From positions 4,109,594-4,173,593 of the forward strand of contig CH003412.1 in NCBI GenBank assembly GCA_000149265.1: a DNA stretch of 64,000 nucleotides. Reading direction: 5' to 3'. The stretch is from Ciona savignyi. Its lineage: Eukaryota; Chordata; Ascidiacea; Phlebobranchia; Cionidae. Positions 51,101-61,622 of this stretch are shown piece by piece. How positions within the stretch are numbered: the stretch's first letter is position 1; the number at the start of each line of letters is the position of its first letter. A program made the position numbers and the translations under genes. The notes under the pieces are model-generated. The model made no database searches. It saw nothing but the letters and a program-made list of their open reading frames with translations, and was not told the origin of the DNA.

Positions 51101-53544
51101 CATACTAGCTTGTTTTTAATTATTGGATCGGTAGAAATACTAATTTCAAAATCATATAAGATTCATATACAGGTCTAACAACACATGTGAGATATAATAT
51201 AATTGGCTTAAAATACACAAGAATTAAATACACTGAAACTGACCTAAAATTTGTTAATAATTTTTAATTAAAATGGCAAACTAGTTATTTATACAACACA
51301 CCTCTACTTGCTTGGGGTCGTTTGTTTTTATGCTCGACTCTATGAAGCGGAGAAGATCAGGCCACCGAGAATCGTTGGACAGTTCATGCTTGGCGATGGA
51401 TCCCACAATTTGCATAACTGATCTCAAGCAGGTTGCATCACTTTCCTGACCCAGTCTTCCAAGAAGTGAAGATTTAAGTGCTGTGCGATCGCTTTCGCAA
51501 TAGGTCTTCCAAGATTTTATTATTTTCCTGTAGACAAATATAAACTTTAAACTGTTTACAAAGTCTGGTGATCTAAATAAACATTTAAACCCTATTATCT
51601 GCAATTATAATGCTAGGAGCTAGCATTAACATTATAACATATACCTGCATCTGGGTATGGCCGGATTTTTGTATGATTAATCATAATATTAATCCAGGAA
51701 AATGGTCTAAATGAAAGAAATATTACGGTACTACTAAACAGGATATAATAAAAAAAAGCATGATATGCTTATTTTATGTTTTCATACACTCACCTTCGAA
51801 ATACAACAGCAGCAAGCTGACGGACTTGCACTGTAGCATCACTACACAATACGTTGAAAAGGGATGACATAAAAGCACCATGCTGGCTGAGTTTTCTCAA
51901 CTCCTCCGTTGCCTGTTTATACAATATTTCTTCATTAAGACTGAAACATTGCATGGCAAAGGAAAATGGCAGCCATTATTACATGTTGAGTAATCATAAT
52001 CAAATCCCAATATAAGAAGCAAATGGGATGTATGACTACTTGGAGACACACTTTTTTTAACTTTTACTTAAATACTTGGTGTGTTCACACTCGAGATCTC
52101 GGTGAAAAGACTTTCCATACGGGCTTGGATGTGCAACCTTGATAATCGTGTATGGAAAGTACGTCAATTTTCGACGAGATCTCGAGTGTGCACGCGCCAA
52201 ATATTTAAGTGTGCAGTGTGCAAACGTCTAAAATTGCACACTTCAAGTGTGCACACAATCTCATTTTAATTATTGTTTTACCAAAATCTTAAAAAAACAT
52301 ATTATTCTATCCTCAATTTTTCCTGTCCGTCAGCTAACGTATCTATCTACGCAACAAAAACGTTGCTGACAGTAAATTACCCGAGGTCCAGAGGTAGGTT
52401 TACAGGTTTGTTGGAAATTATACGATGTTTATGTTTAAACATGCGTGTGGGAAATTACCCAAGTGTGCAAAGACGCGGGGGTAAAAAAAAACAGATGCGA
52501 CTATGGACCCCGGAACGGTAGTCTGATTTTTCTCTGGCGTGGGTGGCGCTATTTATTTTTTTGGAATTATCTGGGGAGTAACTATTTTCGATATTAATAG
52601 TTAGGGTTGGGGTTAAAGTTAGTTCTGGGGTTGAGATTAGTGTATTGGGACAGGGTTAAAATTACTTTCTTTATGCAATCTAAGTGATCTAAGCAATCCA
52701 AGCGGTCCTTTAGTATTTAGAGGCACCCGCGACTGAGTGGTCTTATACTAGTTTTCGCAATTACTAATCGTATACCTCGTTAGTGTAGTGGTAAGCGTCG
52801 CCGCCTGTCACGCGGGAGACTATGGTTCGATTCCCCTACGGGGAGATTTTTTCCGTTTTTTTAACTTTTTTGTTTCTTAGTTATAAACAAACTCATCATA
52901 ACCCCGCATTCAGCTTGTCTGAGCATTTTTGGAATTTTTCCAAGCATTGGCTAAAGTAATCGATCTCTTTGAAGTTTTTTGATTGTAAACACTATTTACT
53001 TAAAATGCGTAAATGGTGTAATAAACATGGGGCTAGAGTTAGTGTTAGTCTTGCGGTTGAGTTTAGTGTTCAGGAATGGGTTAAAATTAGTGACCGTAAT
53101 TTTAGTTAGTGGTTTCCCTCCTCCCCGCTTTAGTACAGCTGATAAATAGCGCCATCCAGCAGAAAAAAATCAGACTACCGTTCTGTCTCTAGACGCATGT
53201 AAAAAAAACTCGAGTGTGCAGCTGCCGTACTTTCCATACTGGTTGATAATGAGTGCACTGTGCACATACTGGTATAACCAGTAATTAACAAACAATCTGG
53301 GACTAATCAATGGGTACATTATAGTCATATTTTCAGGTGCATTTATAATACTGTAACTAAAAAAGATGCATTTACCATACTTTCCAGATGCATTTTGATA
53401 TTATTAAACTGAGCGATGCTTAATAGCTAAAATATAATTGCTAACCTGTTCAATTGTTGCATTGTCAGGTATTTGAAATTGAGCAAGCACTTTAGGAAGG
53501 TGATTAGTCAGTTCAGGATCTGCACCAGCTAGACTTGTTGTCAT
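36127..53544 (-). CDS. IPO4: Importin-4 (karyopherin beta, HEAT-repeat nuclear import receptor), complete
   Basis: Nuclear import receptor; human IPO4 carries histones H3/H4 with ASF1, ribosomal proteins and others through the pore. 26 exons: 53446-53544, 51794-51912, 51302-51527, 50822-51004, 50439-50504, 49962-50063, 49188-49271, 48816-48965, 48336-48389, 48079-48188, 47489-47597, 46992-47124, 46375-46488, 45986-46126, 45254-45377, 44793-44904, 44333-44429, 43422-43570, 42811-42913, 42346-42500, 40142-40225, 39415-39537, 38873-39003, 38131-38344, 36459-36636, 36127-36254. They sum to 3288 nt and 1095 aa (human about 1081), in frame throughout. Best signatures: VRQLAAVVFRR, DDLALHLPPEKL, VRNAAMFALGQFSE, KAYYALENFVESLG, NDPDLRRAA, FPHSDVRKAA, AEYDEMLIEYCGEIFPALAE, EVRNNSIYGLGVLLQNGG. 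Acidic loops lie in exons 8, 17-18 and 21. The assembly gap falls in the intron between exons 20 and 21 and removes no coding sequence by phase and alignment. Confidence 0.94.
36681..37610. repeat. 30-bp minisatellite, 31 units
   Basis: In the IPO4 intron between exons 24 and 25. The unit is CAGTGTTTTAGGGCAAGTAC followed by GGTCGTATGG, nearly perfect. Variants are mostly GGGCAA/GGACAA and CAGTG/TAGTG/AAATG. Being a multiple of three with no stop in several frames, it creates long false ORFs on both strands. The final unit runs straight into a SINE-2 element, whose first bases equal the end of the unit. Confidence 0.97.
37602..37690 (+). mobile_element. SINE-2 copy (tRNA-like, with A-tail)
   Basis: GTCGTATGGCCGAATGGTTA, then AGCGACCGATAC resembles the head of a class II tRNA. 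CACGGGTTCGATACC is a good B box, and TTGGCCAG is followed by AAAAAAA. Length and structure fit a tRNA-derived SINE rather than a working tRNA. Confidence 0.75.
38521..38800. mobile_element. Possible non-autonomous DNA transposon with short inverted ends
   Basis: Ends TAGAGCTGGGCGTAATTAC and CAATTACACCCATCTCTA are inverted relatives. The interior is rich in TTACGTAATTACG-type palindromes and GACGTCA sites. No clear target duplication was seen, so the boundaries are approximate. Confidence 0.5.
39127..39333 (-). mobile_element. SINE-1 copy, diverged
   Basis: GATAAGATATTCTTGTTTAT, GTGAATGGGAAAACACTAGG and TTGTAGTGTGTTGTGCATGA on the plus strand. The head is shortened. Confidence 0.75.
40436..41246. 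other. Assembly gap (811 N)
   Basis: A run of undetermined bases in an IPO4 intron. It interrupts the 5' part of the nested IL-17-like gene. ORFs read through it are meaningless. Confidence 1.
41247..41738 (+). CDS. Interleukin-17-like cytokine (3' two exons; 5' end lost in gap)
   Basis: Secreted cystine-knot cytokine, on the strand opposite IPO4 and inside its intron. Exons: from the gap edge (41247 or earlier) to 41376, and 41519-41738 with stop TGA. The first visible exon encodes RSTSPWEYRRNYNPT, matching the RSTSPWNLHRNEDP motif of human IL-17A. The join at AG|G keeps exactly the IL-17A spacing of 13 residues from Pro to the first core Cys. The last exon has CLCDGC (IL-17B/D have CLCSGC/CLCRGC), then MASVPIPLNIAVKRLLR (human NSVPIQQEILVLRR) and ETINHGCRCDIP (human VSVGCTCVTP). 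The four cysteines of the two conserved intrachain disulfides are present. The middle-loop cysteine used for dimer linkage in IL-17A is absent. Signal peptide not seen, probably in the gap. IL-17-like genes are known in Ciona; which one this is cannot be told. Confidence 0.85.
41753..41867 (+). mobile_element. SINE-2 copy just downstream of the IL-17-like gene
   Basis: GGTCATGTGGCGAAATGGTT, then AACGCGACCGATACATATAC, with GTGCTCGAAACTTGGCC as the B-box part and an A-rich tail. The tail contains AATAAA (41860-41865), which could serve the IL-17-like transcript. Confidence 0.7.
43237..43347. repeat. Two-unit direct repeat (~60 bp)
   Basis: GCTGTTAAATACCCAACCGA at 43237 and 43302, each followed by AAAGTTTTG and GGGCAAGG. 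In the IPO4 intron between exons 18 and 19. Confidence 0.85.
45703..45823 (-). mobile_element. SINE-1 fragment (tail half)
   Basis: GATAGGATATTCATGTTCAA, GGAAAACCAAGGGGGTTAAC and TCGGGTTACCGGAGCTATTG on the plus strand. The head is absent. Confidence 0.8.
49634..49816. mobile_element. Possible hAT-derived fragment
   Basis: The right end, read on the minus strand, is TCAGGGGTGGGCAACTTTAC, a typical hAT-like terminus. The left end (CAGGCAAGGGCC) is only weakly inverted to it, and no target duplication was established. Confidence 0.3.
52086..53265. mobile_element. Nested inverted-repeat (foldback-like) element carrying a tRNA-Asp-like gene
   Basis: In IPO4 intron 1. Inner arms: 52494-52560 is inverted relative to 53140-53200, sharing AACGGTAGTCTGATTTTT and GGCGCTATTTAT. 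Outer arms: the TATGGAAAGTACG region near 52150-52200 is inverted relative to 53209-53265. A further palindrome pairs 52086-52120 with 52150-52190 (CACTCGAGATCTCG arms). Inside, two related blocks rich in GTTAGTGTTAG/GGGGTTAAAG and ending GGTTAAAATTA flank the tRNA-like gene. No transposase was seen. Confidence 0.6.
52774..52845 (+). tRNA. tRNA-Asp(GTC)-like gene, probably degenerate
   Basis: GTTAGTGTAGTGGTAAGC (A box) and GGTTCGATTCCCC (B box) enclose the anticodon loop CTGTCAC with anticodon GTC, as in eukaryotic tRNA-Asp. T-runs follow (TTTTTT at 52847), giving a pol III stop. Defects: position 1 is A opposite A72, and the T stem pairs only two of five bases (TATGG against CCCCT). Probably a pseudogene or a tRNA-derived repeat. 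Confidence 0.65.
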
Positions 53545-54480
53545 TGCTTTTTATAATTATACAACTATACCTTTTTCTGTCGAGTAATTTGTAAATCTGC
53601 ATTGAAAATAAATTAATACTGGATTGGTACTCAAATGAATACGTATAGTAAACCATAATCGCAGCACATTATACTGCAAATGATCTATACAAACACTAAA
53701 CACAGACGTAAACCAACAACAGAAACACGTGAAATATGTCTTTTTTCTTTTAGTATTGTTTAGATGTAATGACATCAGGGTCTTGGATGCTGAACGAAGT
53801 GAGTGGATGTCAAACGAGTAAAATTATTAGAATTATTTTAATAGTTTTTTATTTAATAGTTTTTAATTTACTTGTATTTTACAGTATACTCTATGTTCAT
53901 AAACTACCATGTCGCTGGCCGAAATGTTTTTTATTTGAATCTTTAATCTTCTTTTCGTGTCATTGAAAATACCTTGTTGTGTTGAAATGATCTTCAATAG
54001 TTCGCAATGTCGTATACATTGGTTGAACATGGCAATGCTTGTATATACGGAACATGTAGTTACCATAAAATACAAAAGCGCGTGTATATAAGTTACATGT
54101 AGGTACCATACAATGATGATTCGGTTTTTTTATCACACGAATGTCCAGTCAAATAAAAATAAGACAATAATAACTCACTGCACATAAAGCAAGCGTTGTT
54201 TTAATTGCTGTTTTGTATACCGAGGTCAATACTTTATCCAAAGAATATGAATAAGTTGTTCGTAACACGGAAACCCGATCCTTTGTTTTATGTTTTCTTA
54301 CCCAGATGGAAAAGATCGTGAACAATATTTTGATTGGTTTAATTTGGTTCTAATAAAATTCTTATTTGGAGCTTTTTATTTCTGTGTTTGGATGAGGCCA
54401 TGACGTAACACTTTCGATTTTCTCTTTATCGTAAGATCTTATCCAAGATACATTTAAACAAAAGATTCTATTTAAATGGT

Positions 54481-55055
54481 TTAAGTCTCTCTCGGTGAGT
54501 CTTAACAAACCCGCTCTATATTCCGTAAATGGTTCAGTAAAGACCGCTCATAGATTATGAGGTCATCAAGGTAAGCAAAGGCGCCATTCCATTCGATACC
54601 GTTTAAAACAATTCGCATTAGGGGCTACAATGTAGCAGGCGCGTTAGCTAAACTATCCCATTTTATACCTGCCAATATCCCGACCGAAGGTCAACAGTCG
54701 AATGAACACCCAGAAAGTGGATCGATCGTGTTTCCACAAAACAAATTAGGCACAACGATCTACTTCATTTAATGAGATAGAATCAATGTTCAGTCGTTTG
54801 AGGATGATCGTCATGTTGTTTCAATATTTTTTAGCTTACTGGCGCCACCTCCAGATTAGAACGTCATCGATTCGTAGTCAACAACACTGCAACCCTCTTG
54901 AAAAATTCCTTTTCCAAAATAACATTGTCCAAGCTGTTTGCAAAGTAAACTTTCTTAACTATCTTTGTTTGAGCAACTTGACGTGTTACCTTGAAAGTCT
55001 CAGTCAAGCTTATTTTGTTCTCACCGGTACCGACAAATGTCTCGTTGCTTCGCAT
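54481..55055 (-). mobile_element. Ty3/Gypsy-type retrotransposon remnant (RT and possible protease)
   Basis: Minus-strand translation in shifting frames gives STVDLRSGYWQV (54665-54705), the reverse-transcriptase block before the catalytic region, and AYLDDLIIY (about 54550-54576), the YxDD catalytic motif. A stop directly follows the first block and the two lie in different frames, so it is dead. The ORF at 54864-55055, upstream in the element's sense, may be the retropepsin-like segment. No LTRs were found. Confidence 0.65.
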
Positions 55056-55680
55056 ACAGCACAGCCTTTTTCACATCACATAAATAAAAAAAAATCTATT
55101 TAGATCGCAATTATCGATAACTTATCACCTATTAGAAAAAAACATAGTATCACCTACATTCCACAAGCATACGGGTGATACTCGTTGAGTATAGCAAGTA
55201 GTGCATAGGTGGCATGTTGTGATGATTACACTGGCTTTATTAAACACAGCAGTAGCGACTTATATGGTATTCCGCAGCGGAAACATTATCTTAGAGTTTG
55301 TTTCCACTGGCCAAACTGTTGCTAACCAAGCTGTTCACCCAGATCTTTATTGAATTTGGATTTTTATATGACGGTCATTTTGTAACTCGATTTTAACCAT
55401 TTTGTCCAATCTCACGAATCAAATTGTCCAAACTCACGAAAACCTTTGCATAAAATGCTTGTATTGTCGATCAGTAGTGTAAAAAAACAATTAAACACAA
55501 CTAAAACCTAACTCTTTGCAATCCAACATATATATATATATTAAAATTAGCCGGTTGCGTATAAAACGGTTTGGGCGGGAATGATAAATAACGACAGGGA
55601 ATTATTATTAGTTTTGGTCACATGGAAATCAGATGATGATCAATGCACAATTTATACACACCTAGAAAAGAACTTGTAAC

Positions 55681-55706
55681 ATATATATATATATATTACA
55701 TGTAAC

Positions 55707-55737
<31 letters not shown>

Positions 55738-55745
55738 TATATTAC
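55681..55745. repeat. (AT)n microsatellites
   Basis: Two AT runs separated by TACATGTAAC, just beyond the 3' end of the SLC7 gene. Confidence 0.9.
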
Positions 55746-55772
55746 ACATGCCTAGTTTTTAATGAGGTATAT

Positions 55773-58700
55773 TTAGTCTTCCACCATCTTGTTTTTAACA
55801 TTGTCTTCCATTGACAGAGGAGGAGAAACATTCAACAGTTCTTGAAAAAAGATTGTAATATAATCGACGTACGGAATCTTCAGGTTGAAGAAAACTAATG
55901 GAAAATAGAAGAGAAGGCCGCCGACAGTAAACAACGTCGCGTAAAGAATGAATGGGTCAGGGTCAAACACCAGAGGAGTCACCACGAGAAAGGCAGAAAT
56001 TAGTGTCACGATCACAGGTATAATCAGAGGGATCTAAATTAGTACAGTTTTAGTGAGCATCATTTAATATAAGAATATTTGTCCGACGGGTTGGTCTGGT
56101 GGTTTAGTTCGACGCCTTTCAACCGAGAGGTTGCAGGTTCGAAACTGGTCCCTAATTGTCGGGTGTGTCCTTGGGCAAGGCACTAACCGGACATTGCCTG
56201 AACCCACTGAGTTTTGGGGTTCTACCAAATTGACGAAACGTTATACACAACACACTGCAATAGCCCCGGTAACCCGACAGTGGGCGCGATGTGATCTGAC
56301 TATTGCCCGTGTGTTAACCCCCTCGGTTTTCCCATTCACGCAGATAAACGTGAAAATCCTATCCCATTCCTAGCACTTACCTTAAACGGTCGGGGTGTGT
56401 CTTTGTGTGTCCAGCGGCAAATAATTAATCCGAGCGTGGATAGGCCAATAAAAAACCACTCCATAAACTGGGTACCCTAAAAAATATACACCGAAATTAA
56501 AAGCTCTGTCTCTTACCAAGACTGTTTGCATAAGATGTACCTGAATGAGAGAGTCGATGTTCGAGGGGAATAGAAAAATGATCATGAGAATGAGGTTTAG
56601 AGATAGTGCGGGGGTCGGAGTTAAAAAGGTGACTTGGATCATCGAGAAAATCTGTTGCATAAATAAGATTAATCCTTTAACTAAATGGATATGATAGGAT
56701 AAGATAATTATGTTTATCCCCGTGAATGGAAAAACCATGGGGTTAACACACGGGCAATCGTCAGATCACCTCGCGCCGATCGTCGTGTTAAAGGAGCTAT
56801 TGTAGTATGTTGTATAATTGAGACTTTCCTTCATTTTGGTAGAACCCATTAATTCGCTGGGTTCGGGAAATGTCTGTTAAGTCCCATGCCCTAGGACACA
56901 ATCGACTAGCGCTAGCGACCAGTTTTAAACCCGCAACCTTTCGGTTGAAAGGCGTAGCACTAAACCGCCAGACTAACCGATACGAAGTGTTAATAAACTG
57001 TTAAAGTTGCCAAATTTCACAATTTCTTGTGGTAAATTTTGCTTGTTCAAAAAAAGTTATATATTCTTAGAATCACTAATATATTTTTTTGCGAATCAAA
57101 CTTACTGACTCGATGACAAAAAAATCGTGATCAAATATTATGTTAGAACAGACAATCAATGAAGAAGATTACCTGTGGTAGAAGATTTCGCTGGCTAGCA
57201 ACAAACGCTATCCTTCCGTTTGCAAGTGATGAATTGTTTAGGTTTCCAAGCACTGACAACGACACACCAAGTGGAATTACCCATGACCATGTTGTAATGG
57301 TGCGGTCGGCCAAAGTTAGCGCAACAGAGAAGGACTGTAGCATTTCAGTTGGAGAGAGAACTGTAGAACGAAAAAAATAGCATTTAAAAGTTTATACCGA
57401 GAGTATAACGACAATGGTTAAAATAAACCAATTGGTCTCAGGTTTGCTATTTGCAACCTTTAACGAACAGATACAAAAATAGATAATACCTTTACAGAAA
57501 ACTTTACAATATAATATTAGTTCTAACCTAAGAAATATGCACAGTTCACAACGATGTAGACCCCAAGTACAAATGTGACGCCGAAGATAATGGAAAACGG
57601 CAAATTACGCTCAGGTCGTTTGATCTCTTCGGTAATCACGTTTAGGTTGATAAACCCAGCGTATGGGAATAATCCCTGAAATGCAATAGCATGGTTGCTT
57701 AGTTGGTGTGACGCACACGGCACAAGCACACGACGACAAGTGCGGTCATCAAACAGACAATCAACCAGTAATCGGCTCCTTTAGATGCTCTATTCTGGTA
57801 TAGCCCACCACCGCTGGAGCGCATAGGTGATTATCTATCTCGCATGCAAATATAGTTTGGTACGCACCTAGTACGGGCGTGTGGTCAATTGGTTAAAGCG
57901 ACCGATATATATATACAGCCTGGTCTTAGTGTCGAAACTTGGTCTTAGTGACGAAACCTTAATGGGTTCAAAAGTAAGCTTAATAAAACTATTGGTATAC
58001 GCACCTGGTATATTGCAAGGCTTATTTCAGCTACACCGACCGTAGCCACCGTTCCATATACAGGGTTAGATATATCGAATGCATTGCTGAAATTTTCATC
58101 GGCGACAGTTGAGTCGTTTGCGACATATACAAAAGCGGACACTGCACAAAGAAAACAACAAATTTGAAATTTGTTTTTGACTCTCCCTTGTTTGCAGTTA
58201 ATAATTACCAAGTATTGTTCAGGGTAAATAAATATTTGATTCAACAAAGCAAGATGATAATTGGCCATTTTGGCAAAATATTATCTGAATAAAGTATTCA
58301 GGTTGATATACTAAAAATTAACTATAGAAACAAAGAAATTTTTTTTGTTTTTATATTGTTTCGGGCTTTTCGGAGATATTTTAATTAATCTATTTTCAAT
58401 GTTACTTTATTATTCTTTTATTTTTAAAATTTAAGGTAAATTGTCTCTTCCAGTTATAAAATATCGATAAACTAAGATTATCGACGAAAAAATATACCGA
58501 AAAATAAAGAAATCGTTGGACATGCTTATATTCATGGGCATGTTGGGAATTTCCTGGCGTGATTTATCCAGAATTTGCTATTACATATTTAGTACCTATT
58601 ATTATTAATTACTTAGAAGTTTAACTCAAAAGTTTATTTTATTGTCTTGGAAGTTAAAACAAATTGATTTATTGTTTGGGTGCAGGTAAGTGTTCGGGGG

Positions 58701-61622
58701 TTTCCCTAAAAATTGTTCAGGTTGGGAATGATATATCTAAATCTTTTTTGTTCGCAGTTTACTATTGATTTGTAATGGTCTCAAGTGTTCAGCTGATTTA
58801 TACACGTGGTAAAGTGTGTTACAGTTAGTTATGGATTTATATTTTAACGGATTTTCCGTGTTAACATGCGGCTGAGACTACGTTTGACCCTTTGGACGTT
58901 TGGTTTATTCACATACAACTTTTTTTGATTATAGAGTAAATAATCCTTACCAGTTACGAAATATCAGCTTTTATACTACCATTTTGCGAATATATTCGGT
59001 ACCGGCTATTTGCAAAATGGCTGTCGTGCTTTCAATCTTTAGTCTGTAGGGAATTTTCTTTACCCGGTTTACCCAGAATTTATCACTGTATTTTCAAGCC
59101 ATATTAGCTAACACCACAAGAAGATTTAACTCGATTGGACATTTTCACTTATTATATAAAGCGTGAATGTGACTAAAAAGTGGTTAAAGATAGGAGTGGG
59201 GAATACGCATCATTTTTTAGGATTCCTGAAAGTTTTAACCTGATTGGACAACCCCTTATGCCATTAATTTGACGACATGACACAAATACAATGACCTTTT
59301 CTTTACCTGACATTATAATCAGTGCTGTAATTTTGGCAAATGTAAAGAAAATTCCAAGACGAGCAGCAATCTTTACGCTGTAGCAATTGATAGTGACAAC
59401 TGTCAGCGTTAATGAAACGGCAATGAGTTGAATTATAATTTGAGGTGGATCACATGAGGGGTAGAATGGTCGAGATATGTACTCTCCCAACGCGAGGCCT
59501 TGGATTGCGCCCTCTAAAACAATTAAGATTTTGTTTATTGGATCATTAACAGAAGAACCTTGTTAATGACTAATTGGTCAGAAAATCGCAGGTAGATAAG
59601 ATGCACCATATTATGCATTACAGTGAATGAATAAACACTGAAGAGATATCATTCGATTACTCATCAGATAACCTTCCACCGACCGTCGGGTAATAGAGCT
59701 ATCGAAGTCTTATATGCATGATCGAGACGTCCCTCAGTTTATGGTTAACCCATAAATCATACTACATCCAGGCGTAGCTCAGTAAGTGTTTTGTCCACAG
59801 AAACAATATTCTAGTCAGCGAATGAATAAATCCAACATACTTCTAGTTGCCTGAGACTGTCGCTACTCTTAACAATTTAGCTAACCGACGAACGTTTTGT
59901 ATTCCAAAGTGTTACATATGTGAGGGTCGGTTAGAATCTTGTAATAAGCAATCATAACAAAATATATACACAAGCAAGTTCGTTATAATCCATACAATTG
60001 TACTTAATAATATTAAATATACAAAAATCACTTACTTCCAGGAATGATAAACAAGCAATAAGCCCAGGCGTGGAGAAAGGCCAGTCCAGAACCATAGGTT
60101 TTTAAGAGATATGTATTAATTCCGCCGGATTCTGGGAACATCATTCCTAGCTCGCATAAGCAGAGTGCCGCTAAGATTGTCAAGATGCCGCAAAAGACCC
60201 AAATCATTAGGCTCACTCCCACGCTTCCACCGCTTAGTCTTAGTATTCCGGTGGGGGAAATAAAAATTCCCGAACCGATCATGCTACCTGTAAGAACATG
60301 GTAAAATAGTCCAGTTTATAAGCAATCGCAAATTTTTAAACCACATGAAAGTGTTATCTGTAATTTCAAATGAAACAAGTTTCAGAAACTTAAACGAACA
60401 TATGAAACATGCATGCCAAAGGCAAACTTCAATTTTACATTATTTGTGTGTTGAAAAAATTAGGCTTTGATGTTAAATAGCTTAATAAAAAAAGTATTAT
60501 CTATCATACAACCCATCAATATAGATATATAGCCCGACCACGTTAGCGAGGTATACCAAATCTAAATTTTACAACGGTTACGTCTTTCCACAAACGGGTG
60601 TAAAATGGGTTTCTTCTCCTATTTTTACCGAAGGCCTTTACTAAAAATCTCCTGTATCTTTAATACAAACAAAACGAAAATGGCTGTTATTCAATATCTA
60701 AACATACAAGGCTTTACAATTTTTCCGCTACTTAAAATGCAAGCCCTTAAAATCGTGTTTAACCATTTATAACCCGTAGGAAATACCACAAATAAAAAAT
60801 GTTATTTTCTTTGGCGAAACAAATATCACCACACAATATTTTTAAAAACAAGATATATATATATTACCCAAAATGTCTAAACTTATATTTAAAGATATAT
60901 AAACAAAAAATTCGCACAATAACATTGGTATACCAGTGCACGGCCAGATTTACGGATTAAAAACTCTGTAGAGAACGTATATGTATAGTATATGCATAGT
61001 TAATACTCTTATTATACTAAATTCTTTTACAAAACTGAAGCACAGCAAAACGACAAGAAATATTGGCGCGCGGGTCCATCACTATTACTCAGCAATATCC
61101 TGGCGCCGCATGTAAATCAATTTAGGGGATAGGATAGGATATTCATTTATCTCCGTGAATGCTGGGAAAACCAAGGGGGTTAAGACACGGACAATTGTCA
61201 GATCACCTCGTGCCCACCGTCGGGGTACCGGAGATATTGCAGTGTGTTGTGTATAATTTACACTTTCATTTGATTTAGTAGAACCCATTAATCCGCAATG
61301 TCCATCACGTGCCTTGCCCAAGGACACAACCGGCTAGCTAGCAAACAGTTTCGAACCTTTAACATATCGGTTGAAAATCGTCGCACTAAACCAGCAGACT
61401 AACCGGTCGGATTAAATTCGTAAGATACAATAAATTGGAAGAACAATCACTACACAATAATGCCTGTATATATAACATACCAACTATAATGCTAATGCCG
61501 CCAGCGAGTCCAATTTTTCGAAGAAGTTTAAATTCCTCATTGTCAGCTTGTGTTTCACTACCTTCGTCATTGCTTGATGCATCTATGTCTTCGGCTTGCC
61601 CTAAATTATCTTCAGCCACCAT
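55773..61622 (-). CDS. SLC7 (LAT-type) amino-acid transporter light chain, complete
   Basis: Twelve-helix APC-family amino-acid exchanger; family members pair with an SLC3 heavy chain at the plasma membrane. Exons 5'->3': 61481-61622, 60036-60287, 59307-59513, 58005-58141, 57528-57675, 57173-57360, 56541-56651, 56381-56476, 55773-56033. They give 1542 nt and 513 aa. Landmarks: acidic N-tail, GSMIGSGIFISPTGI (TM1 unwound GSGIF substrate motif), CELGMMFPESGG (TM3), FYPSCDPP whose Cys matches the one bonded to the heavy chain, NCYSVKIAARLG (LAT1 NCYSVKAATRVQ), VITEEIKRPERNLP after TM6, NNSSLANGRIAFVASQRNLLP (TM8), and TPRPFK near the end. Start ATG 61620-61622 has good context (ACCATGG); an in-frame extension upstream would need TTG. 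In TM6 GLFPYAGFINLN replaces the usual aromatic GxF.Y.GW(D/N).LN, so substrate preference is open. Confidence 0.92.
56088..56372 (+). mobile_element. SINE-1 copy, full length, reference copy for the family
   Basis: Begins with a tRNA-like head: GGTTGGTCTGGTGGTTTAGT (A-box region) and GAGAGGTTGCAGGTTCGAAA (B box), both usable by RNA polymerase III. Then come TCCTTGGGCAAGGCACTAAC, CCCGGTAACCCGACAGTGGG and the tail ending in AATCCTATCCCATTCCTA. In an SLC7 intron. Confidence 0.9.
56692..56985 (-). mobile_element. SINE-1 copy, full length, inverted to 56088-56372
   Basis: On the plus strand it starts GATAGGATAAGATAATTATG and ends with the complement of the head, GAAAGGCGTAGCACTAAACC and GCCAGACTAACCGATA. 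With the previous copy it brackets SLC7 exons 7 and 8. Confidence 0.9.
57872..57970 (+). mobile_element. SINE-2 copy, diverged
   Basis: GGGCGTGTGGTCAATTGGTT, AAAGCGACCGATATATATAT, and a duplicated TGGTCTTAGTG(A/T)CGAAAC segment where the B box should be. In an SLC7 intron. Confidence 0.6.
59633..59800 (-). mobile_element. SINE-1 fragment, strongly decayed
   Basis: ACCGACCGTCGGGTAATAGA, ATGCATGATCGAGACGTCCC and TTAACCCATAAATCAT are recognisable middle-part blocks. Confidence 0.55.
61127..61411 (-). mobile_element. SINE-1 copy, near full length
   Basis: GATAGGATAGGATATTCATT start on the plus strand, TTGCCCAAGGACACAACCGG, CAGTTTCGAACC (B-box complement) and GCAGACTAACCGGTCGG at the head end. 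In SLC7 intron 1. Confidence 0.88.

Larger units (their letters stand above)
53545..55772. other. Intergenic stretch with a decayed retrotransposon, no host gene seen
   Basis: Between the IPO4 start and the SLC7 stop. It should hold the IPO4 promoter. It contains Ty3/Gypsy remnants (54481-55055) and AT microsatellites (55681-55745). No host exon was recognised. Confidence 0.6.

Noticed and set aside
56100-56160. tRNA gene suggested by good A and B boxes
   Set aside because: No foldable acceptor and anticodon stems. The same sequence recurs with a long body in many copies, so it is a SINE head.
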